64,000 nucleotides of DNA from Tanytarsus gracilentus (taxonomy: Eukaryota > Arthropoda > Insecta > Diptera > Chironomidae), in NCBI GenBank assembly GCA_038502055.1, contig JAXRKN010000035.1:934501-998500 (forward strand), read 5' to 3'. Position numbers and translations under genes: made by a program. The notes beneath the pieces were generated by a model, which was not told where the DNA came from, did no database searches, and was given only the letters and a program-made list of their open reading frames with translations. Shown in pieces: positions 1 to 13,300 of the stretch (position 1 is its first letter; each line of letters begins with the position of its first letter).

Positions 1-1168
1 ATCAAACTGGAAAAAAATATTAAAATTCACTTTTTTTGGTTTATGAAACAATTTTTTTCTTTCTTTATTACGAGATTAAAAATTTCATTCTGCAGAAATT
101 TACATAAGGCTTATTAAGTGAGTGACTGCGTTGAGGAAGTGTCCGATTTGTAGCAGATGATAATTATTTGCTCTTTTTATGTTGCTCTCAATTCGCATTT
201 TTATGGATGCACGCAAATTATCGGCGTGTCGTTAAAATTTATTTGCAAATTTTTATTGAGGGGATTTTTTCTTCTTATTTTGTCGTAAAATTTTATGGGA
301 GTGGAAGAGAAGATGATTGGAATATCGAGTGTTGCTAGACTTGGTGGAGAATTAATTAAATTGATTAAAAAAAGTTTTTAAAACTTTCCATTTTATATTT
401 TTTTTATAAAATTATTGTTTGAATTTAAATGATCGTTAAAATAATTTGAACAAAAAATTAAATTTTTGTACTTTGTTTAGATTTAAATTTTTATTGGCTG
501 TTAAAAAATATTTCTTAAAAATTTAATTTCAAATTTAAACTGACTGTTAAAATTCAAATTGAATGTTTTTAAATTTAAAATTGTAAAATACCCTTAAGAA
601 CATTTTTATACAATTTAATTTCAAATTTTAACCAACCAAAAAATCATTTTTTCAACAATTTTCATTTAATTTAATTTCAAATAATAATTGACCGTTAAAA
701 TTTGATACTCAACAAAAAATTAAAATCCTCCATACAGAAAAACTTTTAAATCAGTCTCATTAAAAAAACTTAATATTTTTGCAACTAACTCAAATTTCTC
801 TTCCAAATCCCATCAATACTAATTCCGTGTCACTTCCTAAAGCACTTTAAAATTCATAACTATCAACTCAGCCATTCAGTGAAACTTTCAATAATTTTTA
901 CGAACTATAATTGCAATATTTTTTTCGCCTATCTATTTCAACTAAAACTTTTCTCCTTAAGCTAATTATCCAATTAATTTAAGCTAATTCAACTAACTCT
1001 AATTACATTTCGAGAGTTTGAAATTTGTTTTTACGCCTAATGACTTGTGTGTGGTCACCGAAAAAAAAAATTATTTTCATAAAAATAGTGAACTCAATTT
1101 CATTTACGTCTATTTATATCACGATTTCTTATTGTTGGTGCTTTCGAGGGAGTGTTGATGTCGAAATT
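1..1168. other. Cad99C 3' flank, probable 3' UTR plus AT-rich spacer
   Basis: No gene is recognised here. The part next to the stop is probably Cad99C 3' UTR. An AATAAA on the minus strand near 250-256 is one possible polyadenylation signal but is far from the stop. Positions 400-745 form a degenerate AT-rich array in which phrases like ATTTAATTTCAAAT and GACCGTTAAAAT recur. Confidence 0.5.
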
Positions 1169-1313
1169 TTACAGTTCGGTCGTTGTCTCCTGCTCCGATC
1201 GATCAATGTTGTATGGAAAGCCTAAGTGAGCATAGTTATCAATGCCACGCTTATTGCCGCCGAAATAAACATTGTCGTTCGACTCACAATTTAGCATCTC
1301 GGAACTTTGGTGT
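1169..1313 (-). CDS. Cad99C: Cad99C exon 7 (C-terminal, PDZ ligand)
   Basis: This short last exon was found by splicing. Exon 6 ends with two bases (GG) before a strong GTGAGT donor. Here a tract ending TTAAATAG is followed by one base that completes the glycine codon, then 47 codons to TAA at 1171-1169. The peptide contains NVYFGGNKRGIDNY and ends in SEQETTTEL, so the last three residues T-E-L fit a class I PDZ-binding motif. Phase match, open frame and the PDZ ligand expected of this cadherin all support it. Base composition is also less AT-rich than the surrounding sequence. Confidence 0.8.
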
Positions 1314-4300
1314 CTATTTAAGAAAAAATTATAATAAAAAATTTGTCATATTTGCAATTAAATGTCTTTCACCTCTTAAAAATTGGATTTGTTATTGGCA
1401 AGTCGGCATGATATCGATGATTTCTGTTTAATGTACTCTGCATGTTATTATTGAAATTATTGTGTTGCGGTCGAGTTCGACCGAGTGTACTAAAGGTGTT
1501 GTTATATGCCATCGATAGGTTGTTTCGATTCAGGGTTGACGAGTCACCGTAACTGTTTTGAATAAAGAGAATAATTGATAATTAAGAGACGAATTATGTT
1601 TGGTTTAAAAATGGCTTGAAAATGTGTTGAAAGACTTTTTAGAGCACTTTAAAAAGACCCTTTAATGGACCTTAAAGAAGACTCTTTAAAGTACCTTAAA
1701 GCAGACCCTTTAAAGCACCTTAAAAAATTCTTTAATGTCTTTTAAAAAGAACCTTTGATGTGCTTTAAAATGAACCTTTTAAACAACATTAAAAAATTCC
1801 ATTTTAAATCCTCATTAAAAGCTTAAAACTGATCTTTATGACTCACCCATTAATGATCTCATTCCTCTCCGACTTAATTCTGCCAAGTGTCAGCGTCGAG
1901 CCCGCCTTGAGATTCGTATCGATGCTAAGTGGATTTGCGTAATTATTTCGATTCATTTCGATCGTCTTATTGAGTGAATTTTGTTGTTTCTGATTGATGT
2001 TGTTGAGTAAATTGATGCGATTATTTCGCTGCAGTGTGCCAATGATGACGGTCGGCGTGTCGGAGTTGGTTGGACTTGATTGTCCTTGATCCTTAACATA
2101 GCTGTCGTTGTCGTACGCTCGTATCTGCATGTCTTCTTGCTCCTCATTCACCGCCATGCCGAGCACTTGCGTTTCGTATTCTTTCAGATTCGCTTCGCTC
2201 GGTGAATCATAACGCGGCGGCGGATTCGAGGGTGTTGCGTAGTTTCTCATTTGTTGCTTAAAGTTCTTGTAGCGTGACCATGAAATGCAAATGTAAATAA
2301 TGCCCGATGTGCCGAGAATTAAAATTATTGCCGAGACAAAAATTAGCACGTAAGGAAAAATCTCTTCGTCGAGAAAGACTGAAGCTTTAATTCTGATTGG
2401 ATGACTCGATTGAATCTCAATAGGTGCAATGATACCTTGAGCCGTTGCATGAACAATGCCCGAAGCCTCCAAATTAATCTGCGACTGTGCCGACGGTTCC
2501 ATGAGATTAGAGAAAATCTCCGAACTATTGCGCTCGACAATTGACTCGGTGAGTGGGTCAATGGCATAAAACCACACGTCAGTCGCGTCAGTGGTCTCGA
2601 CAATGCTTCCATTCGCCAGCTGAATTCGTCTATTGCTAAACTTTTCAATCTCGATCATCAAATTAGGCGAACGTTCGTGCAAAAGTTCCTCCAGTGCTCT
2701 CGCGTGACGCCGCACCTCCTTCGGACTTGAGTCCGCAAACACCAAAGCCATTCGATTTGCATCGCTGATCAAGTTGATAACGACACGTGCCTTCGACTTA
2801 TTTTCGCCATCGTTCGCCTCGACAATGAACCTGAACGGCTGACGACGTGCGGTGAAGGGCTTTTGAGTCTTGAGCACGCCAGTGTCTTCGTCAATTGTAA
2901 AGTACGAACTCGGTGTTTCATCTTTCGATATGAAATTAAATTCGTCTTCATCGTAGATTCGATATTTGATTGTTCCATAAGCACCCGCGTCACTGTCAAC
3001 CGCTCTTATCGTCATAATTGGCGTATCGATGTAAGACTCGATGGCGGTCACACCATAAAACGTGTCGTTACGCACGCTCTTGTGAAAAACAAACATCGGC
3101 TTATTGTCGTTTTGATCTTGAACAATTATTCGAACATGAGCGATAGATTTCTGTGGATTTACGAGATATTTCGTTGAAGTGAGCTTGATAGCGATCTCAT
3201 GGAGTGTCGCGTTCTCATAATCGAGTGGCTTAAGCAGCACAACACCACACGAGTGATCCTCGATCGTTGTCGTAAATGAGTTTTTATCGCCACTCGAAAT
3301 TTCACACTTGAAGCCGCGCGTTGACTTTTTCGAGTTGATAATTTGTAAAAGCTTAATTGTTGCATTGATCGATGTCGACTCGGGGATGCTCACTGTGTAA
3401 ATATCGTCGCTAAATGCGAGTCCAATTGAGTCGGGATTCATGATTGGCTGAACTGTGGGTGGGTCAGTGTTTTCGGCAATTGGATCGGTGAGAATGTGAC
3501 GAACGTAAATTGGTAGTGAAGCGACTGAACTGAGTTGTGGATCACCCAAATCAAATGCTCGAACATCGACTTGATATTCTGTGTCTTCTTCTTTTTTCAG
3601 ATCATCACGAACTGTAATGTCGCCAGTTTCTTGATCGACTTGGAAATATTTGAGTGCTTTCGATCTTCCAACCATTTCATATCGAACTGTATTAAATGGG
3701 GAACTTCCATCGCCATCAATTGCCGGCATTGAACTCACTTTTGTGTTGATCGGAAGATTGTCATCGATTGTGATTGGCTCTGGAATTGAGATGAAAACTG
3801 GCGCGACATCATTTCGATCTTCAACTTCGATTTTAATCTTAATCACATCGCCAACATCTCTTCCTTCATTCTCAGCAGTTCCAATTGTGATTTCAAGCAT
3901 TTTTTCTTCCTCATAATCGAGTCCTTTGACTGTTCTCACAACACCAGTTTTAGGATCGATTTTAAACAACTCAGACGGTCCATTTTTAAAGACATAAGTT
4001 ATGTTTTGAATTGTGTCGGGATCGACAGCTCTAACTTGAGCTATTTTTAAGTCAGGAACATTTTCTGGTACTTTAACTTCAATTATAGATTCAGTAAATT
4101 TAGGAACTTCATCTGGAATGTCATTCACATTGACAGTAACTGTCGCAGTGCCTAATCGACTATCAACCGCTCCATCTTTCGCTGTCACCACAAATTTATA
4201 TTCATTCTGTGTTTCAAAGTCTAATTTAACTTTTGTCTTAATTTCGCCACTCTTTAAGTTAATCACAAACGGAATATCGTCAGGTAGTGAGTAGCTCACA

Positions 4301-7300
4301 TCAGCATTGACACCCTCATCGCTGTCCGTCGCATGAACAACGCCAACTGTCGCATTTTCAATTCCCTCATCCACGTTGAACTTAAATGGCATCATTGACT
4401 CATCAAATGTCGGGTTGTTGTCATTTATGTCTGTAACTTTAATATTCACAGTAGCCGAACTCGACAATCCGCCATTATCGTCGGCCTTCACAATCAATTG
4501 ATATCGAGTGATTTGCTCTCGATCTAGCTTACGAATTACACTAATCACGCCACTTTCAGTGATCGCAAATTGTCTCAAGTCATTTCCACTCACGATCGCA
4601 TACAGAACTGGATCGCTTTCGGGATCTTCAGCTTTTACCACAGCAACTGTTGAATTAATGTCGGCACCTTCACTAACCTGAACATCATAAACTGATTTAA
4701 CGAACTTTGGCGGTTTTGTGTTCGGTCCCGGTATCACAGTCACCTCAACGATCGCTTGCGAAAACAAATTTCCAATATCGCTCGCCTGAACCGTTATGCT
4801 GTATCTCTCGCCCGCAACAAGCCTCGCAATCGCCTCAATATCACCCGTCGTTGAGTTAATCGCAAACTTCTTCTTGCCATTACCCGACACATGATGAATT
4901 GAGTATGTGATGATCGCATTCTCTCCGCTATCATTATCGGTTGCATTTGCACGCGCAATAAGACGTCGCTCGGCTCCGGCGGTAATTTGCACGGGCGGAA
5001 TTAATGCCAATTTTGGACTGTTATCATTAATGTCATTGAGATTGACGGTGATGGAGAGAGGAGTGCTCGCTGCATTTCCTTTCACTTCGCGCGCGACAAC
5101 TTGAAAGCGCAATTTTGCGAGATTTGGTGGATCGCGATCGAGTGTGGCGTCGTTGACGAGGAGAATGCCCTCGTTTGAGATGACGAATGATGGCGTTGTG
5201 AGTTCGTACGTGTACAATGGCTGCTCACCATCCTCCGGTATGTCGGCATCGGTCGTTGTCAGCTTTATTGGATTACCTTTCGCATCGAGTACTGCAGTTC
5301 CACGCGGCGAATTCTCATCAACGTAGCCTTCGGTGCTTGACGAGTGAATGACGGGTGGAAAGGAGTCGACGGGCTTCACGTTGATTGTCAGACGTGCCGT
5401 TGTGCTGCGCTTAGCTTCCGTTACCTCTTCGGCCTGCACTGTTATGTCGAATTGTCGTGCAGTCACCGAGCCATCGACGAGTCTCTTCTGCCTCACAACG
5501 CCACTCTGCTCGTCAATCTCAAAATAGTCATTGTAACTGCTCGGCGTGCCACCGATGAATGAATATTTGATGGGCGCACTAATCTGATCTAGATCGACCG
5601 CTTGAATGCGTTCGGGATGAATGTTGAGGACGCCTTGAAGTGTTCCAACAGGAACCGTCGCCGTGTACTCCGCATTGATGCATGCACCATCGAGATTAAC
5701 ACATCCACGATAAATGAACGATGGATCGAGGTCATCGGAGTCGGCAATGTTAACGGTAAGCACTGTCGTCGCTGACAATCGCTCGCTGCTATTTCTCGCT
5801 CGATCCTAATTAAATTAGTCCACAATTTAGAAAACGTTTAAATTCAATTTAAAATCAACTTACCGATGCAACAATTGTTAAATAATACCGTTGAACACGT
5901 TCATAGTCTAAGGTCTTGGCAACAGTCACCTGATGAACACAAAAAAGGTGTGAAAAATGAGTAAATTTGAGTTAATTGAGTGTGAAATGTTAATAAACGT
6001 GTAAGTTGGTAGGAATGGATGATTAATTAGTGACCGGTGATGAGAACTCACACAACACTCGACTTACCTGTCCTTGATGCGGATAAGAAATGGCAAACAC
6101 TCCATTACCATCCTCTACATTGACCGTGTCGTTCGAATGTAAAAGGTTCTTTGAACTATCGACGAGAAAATATTCCACAAGTCCATTCACACCAGCATCT
6201 CGATCCTGCGCCATAATGTTGCGGAAAATTGTTGCGCCAATGGGAGTTGACTAGAAATAGACAAAAGAATTAATGTAGAACATAAATGTCTATTCCACTA
6301 TTGTTCGCTCTCTATTTTTTCCCTCTCGAGAGTGATAAGCGAACATGATTTTTGCATTCTTGGCTGCCTCTCTTTTTTCTGTAATCAAACAACTCTCTTT
6401 TCTAGGTTAATTCAATCGAGAATCGTGCATTGCCATTTTTTGTGTTGCGCCAATAATTAAAAATCGCTTCTCGAAAGTCAGCTAATTAACTTTAATTATT
6501 TGTCCTTATTTTCCGCTCAGCATGATAAAAGAAAGAACATGGAAGAGCTAAATTAAAATTCCACATCATGATGAGATTGGAGTGGTTGTGAAAAAGTTGT
6601 TCTAGTGTGCACTGGACGAAGTGAGATTTTATTATTCACAAAAAATTTCAACTTTCATTTTTCCCTCTCAGAATTCGTTATGATTTGATCGCTCAAACAA
6701 TGTAATGCTAATGCCGTGAAAGTTTTATTCTTATCAAATCCATTGCATCACCAAACGGCAGCCGACCATTCGCGAAAAAATAAAATCGATGATATTTATA
6801 ACAAATGAGTGAAAGCGACATAATTTTTTCTTATTGTTTTTCCGAATATGTGCGGTAATAAAAAGAGAGAGATCATCATGATGTGTGTATAGGATTTAAT
6901 GCACACAGCGCACAAGAGAGACTTAACGAGCACATTGTTTGCCTTCTCCATGGCAATTTCGCTTTTATCGACTAATTAAATTTGCCATCAATATATGAAA
7001 TTGTAAATATTGTTTGCCGAATGACAATTGATGATGATTGCGAAGTGAAGAGAGAGCTCTTGTTGAATCTTAAAAGTGAATAACATTTATTTCGAGAGGC
7101 TTTGGGGTTAAGGTTGGGTTTGAATTACATTTTTTTGGGGTTATCAAAGATGATCGAGTGAACTTTATAAATGTGACATCAGAAATGATTCGATGATTGA
7201 GAAACAATGAAGACAATTTTAATGCAAATCAAACTTTATATACCATTTTAAATTTTTTAGACCAATTTTTTAAATTAATTTAAGCTTTTTATACCATTTT

Positions 7301-10300
7301 AAATTTTAAAATCAACTTTTTAATTGATTTTTGGTTTTTGTACCATTTAAAAATTTTCAGATCAATTTTTTAATCAATTTTAAATTTTTTATCCCAATTT
7401 TTTGTCATTTTAAGATTTTTATACCATTTAAAATTTTTAAGACAAATTTTTAATAAATTTTAAATTTTATACCATTTCGTAAAAATTATAGCAATTTTAT
7501 AACAAACTAAATTCTTGGTACCATTTAATTTTTATAGCAACTCTAAGTAAAGCTTATTATATGGCCATCAGAACGATCCAATCAAACCGTGATTGATCAC
7601 CCAATTGTGCAGCGCATCATTCACATAAAACACACTCGATAACAATCATCAAAATCCATTCGAACTCCAATAAATCTCGAATCTCTTTACGACTCACGAT
7701 CGAGTGAAATTTATTATCGTTAAAGTTTTTTATTGTCACACACAATTCGAATTCGTTATTGCGTCTCCACATAAAAATAAAATTTTCATGTTTCAAGTCT
7801 ATTTCGATAGGAAGTTAAAATATCATTTCAAATGCAAATTTCTGCAAGCATTTCCTACATTCGGTTTGAACACAAAGTTTTATATATTTTTTTTCGATTA
7901 ATCTCTCGATGTTGTTGAAATGGGAAAATTTATGCAGCGAGATTGCGCGATGCACACACAGCATGTAGACCCGTTATGTTATGTATAAGGGATCTATTGA
8001 GGTTCTCACTGTTATTAGTCGCAACTTATACTGCAATTTTTTCTCTTTCTCTGTCTCTACCTCTCCGGTCGCTTGTGGAGAAGGAAGGAAAATAATTGTG
8101 TGCAATTTTTTAGTTAAAAAGAATTTTGCACGGTAATTCTCGAGAGGAAATTTTTAGACTCAATTACTGGTAGGAATGAGATGAAAATTGAAAAGAGGAA
8201 TTATGTGAAGAAGAATTGTGAGATTTTTCATGAAATTTCAAATGAAAAAATTACAATTTAAAACAAATTATAGCATTTTTATAGCAAGTCAAATTTTTAT
8301 ACCATTTTAAGAAATTTATGGCATTTTTATAGCAAGTCAAATTTTTATACCATTTTAAGAAATTTATGATAATTTTAGATTTTATACAAAAATAAATTAA
8401 ATAAATTTTTTATACCATTTCAAAAAATGCCATCTAATTAAATTTTTTTTTTTTTCAAATTTACTTTTTCGTGGAAATTTAATTCCAATAATAAAAAGAT
8501 CGACTAATAACAAAGCAACTAAGAGAGCATAATATTTGATAAAGGCAACTTGTTCACATATTTTTTCTAATTTCTAAGATTTAAGATTTCAATTCAATTT
8601 CTTTAATTCATCCTGGATTTTAATTTTTGACGTAACTTGATTGTAGTTATGAAAGATTTGGTTTATGAATTATCTGGTAACTTATGCTTAATGATTTCTT
8701 AAGGAATAAACTTTAAAATTCCTATCATAAATAAAGTTTCCTTTGTCGATTGTGTGCCGTTGTCGTCTTGTAGTTGTCGATCTCTTCTTTAATTTTTCGA
8801 TTGCTGACTCATGATAATTCCACGCAGCGATCTTCTTTTTGATTTTCGATTCGCTGTTTCTGCCTTCAGTGGATGAAAATGGTTTGAGAGGACACGAGAA
8901 TAGAATTAATTTGGGATGAGTTGAAAAACGCGAGCGGCAATGTAGCTCTCTCTGACTGTGGCTCAATTTTCTCCTTTTGCTCTGAAGCAACTTGCACTTT
9001 CTCAGTTATATTAACCAAACTTTCTTCTTTCTCCTCCACTTGGACAGGGATTGTTGTTCTGATGTATGATGCCAGCAACTCAAAAATGTCGTTATTTGTT
9101 TTTTCGGTTTATTTTAAATCATGCATCAAAACCTCCAAACTGGTGCCACGCGTTTTTCCTTATAATTTTTCTCCTCTCACTTTTGCTCGACAGTCGATGA
9201 ATTTTTTTAATTTTAACATTAAATCGGCTAATAAACATTTAAATTGTCTAATTTGCATTCTCACTCCAATTTTTGACTTCCTTCTTAACATTTTCGGCAC
9301 TCGAAAACATTGAGTCAACACATATTCGCTCCACCTCTTAATTACTATAATTTAAAACACAAAAAATTCATCACCAGCAGCTGAATTTTGATTGATGTTT
9401 GCTTTAACACCGGGATTTTAATATTTTACCTATTAATTAGTGACCTTTTAAGACAAATCGATTCCGATTTTCATCCCCTGCAGGCGATTTAATAAACCGG
9501 TGAGTCATGTTCGCCTCTCTCTTAATAATCTCCATACTCGAAAAAAAAGAATTGAAACAGTAATCATGTCGCCATGTGGTTAAGATACAGATTTTTTTAT
9601 TGCTCGCTGTTAATCCTGCTGTTGAATGGTATGGCGAGATACAACAAACATACGGACAATTGACATTTTTTGTGAATAAGGAGTTGAGAATAAGCTCACA
9701 CACGCAAAAAAAAAATCTCGATGACCAGTTGGAAATTTTTAAACCATTTTAATTTTTTTAAAGTGTATTTATTTATAGCATATCAAAAATTTTATACCAT
9801 TTTACTTTTTATAGCAAAAACTATTTTTATACAATTTTCAAAAAATCTCCCAAATTTTATTTAATCATCTCAAAAAAATTCTCACTGGTCTCGCTTCCAA
9901 TTTTCTCATTCAACCAAATTAGTCGATTCGTTAGATTATTATCGGTTACATTCGCCACAGCAGCCCTCCGCACGTATCTCGCATTTTTAATTTTGTATTT
10001 CTAGTCCACTGTCAATAGCAAGTCAATAAGTCGTAGCTAATTTGAAGGCCACGGCAATGGCTAATGTGTCAAGTTAAATTGTGGACAATTTTCGCCACTC
10101 TTTCCGGAACATTTAAAACACTTTTTTTTGCACGCTATAATGTTTCACTGACATCTATGCAAGAGATGCGGGGAAGTGAATGTCTCAACTACCGTTACAC
10201 TCTCTCGCCAAGATACCCGAGGTAAATCATGACAGCGCAACTAAAATACCTCAAATTATGTGACAAGTGGAGATTGCAACTGAAATGCAGGAAGCGGGGC

Positions 10301-13300
10301 GTAAATTTATAAGACATTAAGCTAAACATTTGCACTCACTTGTTTATGTAAATTTTGTCTAATGCTAATCGATCGGGTTTTGTTTGAGTAAGCGATAATG
10401 AAATATAGGCGGGGTTGCACTTCAGGGGTTAATGGAAAAAAGCGCTTAGATTATCATAGAAAATGCAAATTGGATGTTAAAGTTCTGAAATGTGTGACAG
10501 TTTTTTAATGTGATGTGAGATGGAGAGGTTTGGAGGCTTGAGAGTGACTGAAGAGAATTTTAAGTTGAGATATAAAAATTGATTAAATTTTTTAAGACTG
10601 AAATTAAAAAATTTGACGAACTTGAAGGTGCGAAAAGAATTTTAAAAATGCTTGAAGCTCTAGAAAGTGCGCAAATGTGCGTTGAAGTGCGTTAAAGTGC
10701 GTAAAGATGCAAAAATGTTTAAAATTTTCGTATAACCTCTAAAAAGTGCGGAAATTTATTTAAAATTAAAAAATTCTCATAATTAGTAAATTTTTAATTT
10801 TTTTTCAATCTTTAATGCTCAAAATTTTTCCCAACATTCAATTCACAAAATTCTCTCATTTTTCTTCCCATAACTTAAAATCTCATTAAACTTTTCAAAA
10901 TTCCATCACGTCCAATTGTCGCCGCCCTTTTTACCTCATTATAATTCCCTATCACATATCAAAATCTTTAAATATGTGTGAAGTGCGTAAATTCAACAAA
11001 TCAGTAAAACAATCACAAAATTATTTTTTACACGCTCGAGAGATTTTTCGGCTGAGAAATTTTTTCAAGAGTTTCCTCATCCGAAAAATTGTTACAATTT
11101 TAAATTATTTTTCTCTGCGAAGGTCATGCTTAAGCTGGTTGCATTAAGTTGAGTAGTTTGTGAAGCGATTGATGGATTTTCAAGGTGGGTTTTAATTTAA
11201 ATAAAGAAGATTGAGAGAATTTTGGAATATTTTCACACTTTTTGCGTTATCGTCGATCAGCAGCTTTTTCGCATTCGCCACGCAACATAAAATCGGCACG
11301 GTATGAGATGAGAAATTCGAACATGTAATTTCAATTAACACACAACTTTTTTTCTACATTGTTGAGCATGTGCGACTCTCTTACTCGCGCACATTTCTCA
11401 TTCATTGACATTGAAGGGAATTTTTTCTTACATCTCTCGCCAACAAATTAATGCCGCATTTGTTTTAAGCCTCAACATGGGATGATGAATTATTTCGCTA
11501 CGTGAATTACGATTGCGTTAATGCATTTTTTCTATCTTACGCTCGTACGAGAGGATTGAAGTTGGATTATAAACATATGCACACAACATTGTGCAATTTA
11601 TTGGTTTGAATAAATAGCGCAGAAATGATTCATTAAATAGCGCTTGCATAAAAAAGAGTGAAAGAGAATTATGAAAATTGAAACTTTAATGGTGAAGCTC
11701 TTTATGATTAATCTGTCGAATAAATGAGTCAATTGAGGTCTTAATTGATGGCTCAATGATGCGATGGATCGCGATGTGAAATGATTTTTTATGAAGTGAT
11801 TGAAGAAGAAGAAAATGAGAAAAATTCTTTGGGTATTTTAGAGGGTGCCAGATATTTTACCCACAAGTCAATTGAATTCCAATCAATACATAATTTTAAC
11901 CAGAGATGGGAAATTACAACAAATTACATGTAATATAATTAAATTTAATTGACTAATCATAAATGGTCAAAATATCCCTTTGCCAAATTGTCCAACACAA
12001 ATTTTAAAATATTTTAAAACTCCTTCAAAGAAATTCCATTTTTGCATATCTCAAAAATCTCGCGAACTTCAAAGCCATTCCTTCCTCCCTTCAGGCGTTT
12101 TGCTAATCTCTCTCGCATAATCCAAAAATCCCCATTCAATTCCTGCATGATCAACTTACAACATTCACTTTTATAGCTCCGCTATATATTAATTTTGGAT
12201 TTCTCCAAAACCAGTTTTTGGCCCCTAGTGCCAAGACATTACATTGTGCAATATCAAAACATATACTCAAATGATAGGCCTAGTCAAACCCTACAAACTG
12301 GTGAAAACAGATTTGAAATCGGTTGCTCCTACGAGGAGTTAGAGCCATTTAAGTCATCTTACTTTCTCACTTTCTTACTTTCTCACTTTCTCACTTTCTC
12401 ACGATCTTAGTGAACGCCATATCTCAAGAACGGCTGGTCGGATTTGATTCGGGTTTGTGGCTAAAGATCGGGTTTTGGTTCTAGTTGTGCAAGAAGTATT
12501 TAGTTTTGAGGTATGACCCTTCAAGGACCGTCCCTGAGTGCAAAAATGTCCTTTTTCATACAAATTTTCTCTTATATGGCTTCATGGGTATCATTGAACT
12601 CATAATTGGACCAGGAATCGATTGGCATTGACGATTTTTGAGGAGTGTCCATCATGGCCGGCCTGGAGTGCCACTAATGTCCATTTTTCAGAACTATGGC
12701 TTCATGTATGTCGTTGAACTCGTCATTGCATCAGGAATCGATTGACATTGATGATTTTTGAGGAGTGTCCATCATGGCCGGCCAGGAGTGCCACTAATGT
12801 CCATTTTTCAGAACTATGGCTTCATGTATGTCGTTCAACTCGTCATTGCATCAGGAATCGATTGACATTGACGATTTTTGAAGAATGTCCATCATGGCCG
12901 ACCAGGAGTGCCACTAATGTCCATTTTTCAGAACTATGGGGTACTAATCTAAGACAGCGGAGCTATTGGAAATGGCAACGCCGTTTGCAGACCCATCTTG
13001 TTTTAAACTTCCATTTAGTCAACATTCGAATCTAACACCGCATTTCAATATAAAAAAAATACAGTAAAGTAATTTTTCAATTATCCGCTCGATGTTACGC
13101 GGCGTTGTATGAAAAATGTTTCCAATAGAATTCAATTTGTAAAATGTGGGCTGGAAAAATTGCGATTAGAGTCTCTCGCAGCCGGAACAATGCAAAGGAG
13201 GTGTAAAAAGGTAGATTTGTAATCGGGGCATCGAAATGCTGTTTTATGTATTGGAACATGCTGAAGCTATTCATCATTAATGTTCCACATTTTGAAAAAA

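Larger units (their letters stand above)
12173..12966. mobile_element. Non-autonomous repetitive element with 11-bp inverted ends
   Basis: The segment is bounded by ATAGCTCCGCT on the left and its exact reverse complement AGCGGAGCTAT on the right. Inside are a CTTTCTCA microsatellite, a phrase about CGCCATATCTCAAGAACGG, and three and a half copies of a 120-bp tandem unit. Positions 12,571-12,615 are the reverse complement of 32,016-32,061 with a few changes, so it is related to the element at 31.5 kb in the opposite orientation. No target duplication is clear. The exact ends are an inference. Confidence 0.55.

Noticed and set aside
1183..1431. Plus-strand open frame near the left end
   Set aside because: It is antisense to the Cad99C last exon; the minus-strand reading fits phase, splice sites and a PDZ ligand.
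8688..9703. Several open frames of 70-130 codons on both strands inside Cad99C intron 3
   Set aside because: They overlap each other on opposite strands, have no recognisable domain or signal peptide, and follow local base composition.
12742..13035. Open frame with a repeated IFEECPSWP peptide
   Set aside because: It arises because the 120-bp tandem unit is a multiple of three. It runs past the array into ordinary intron sequence and resembles no protein family.
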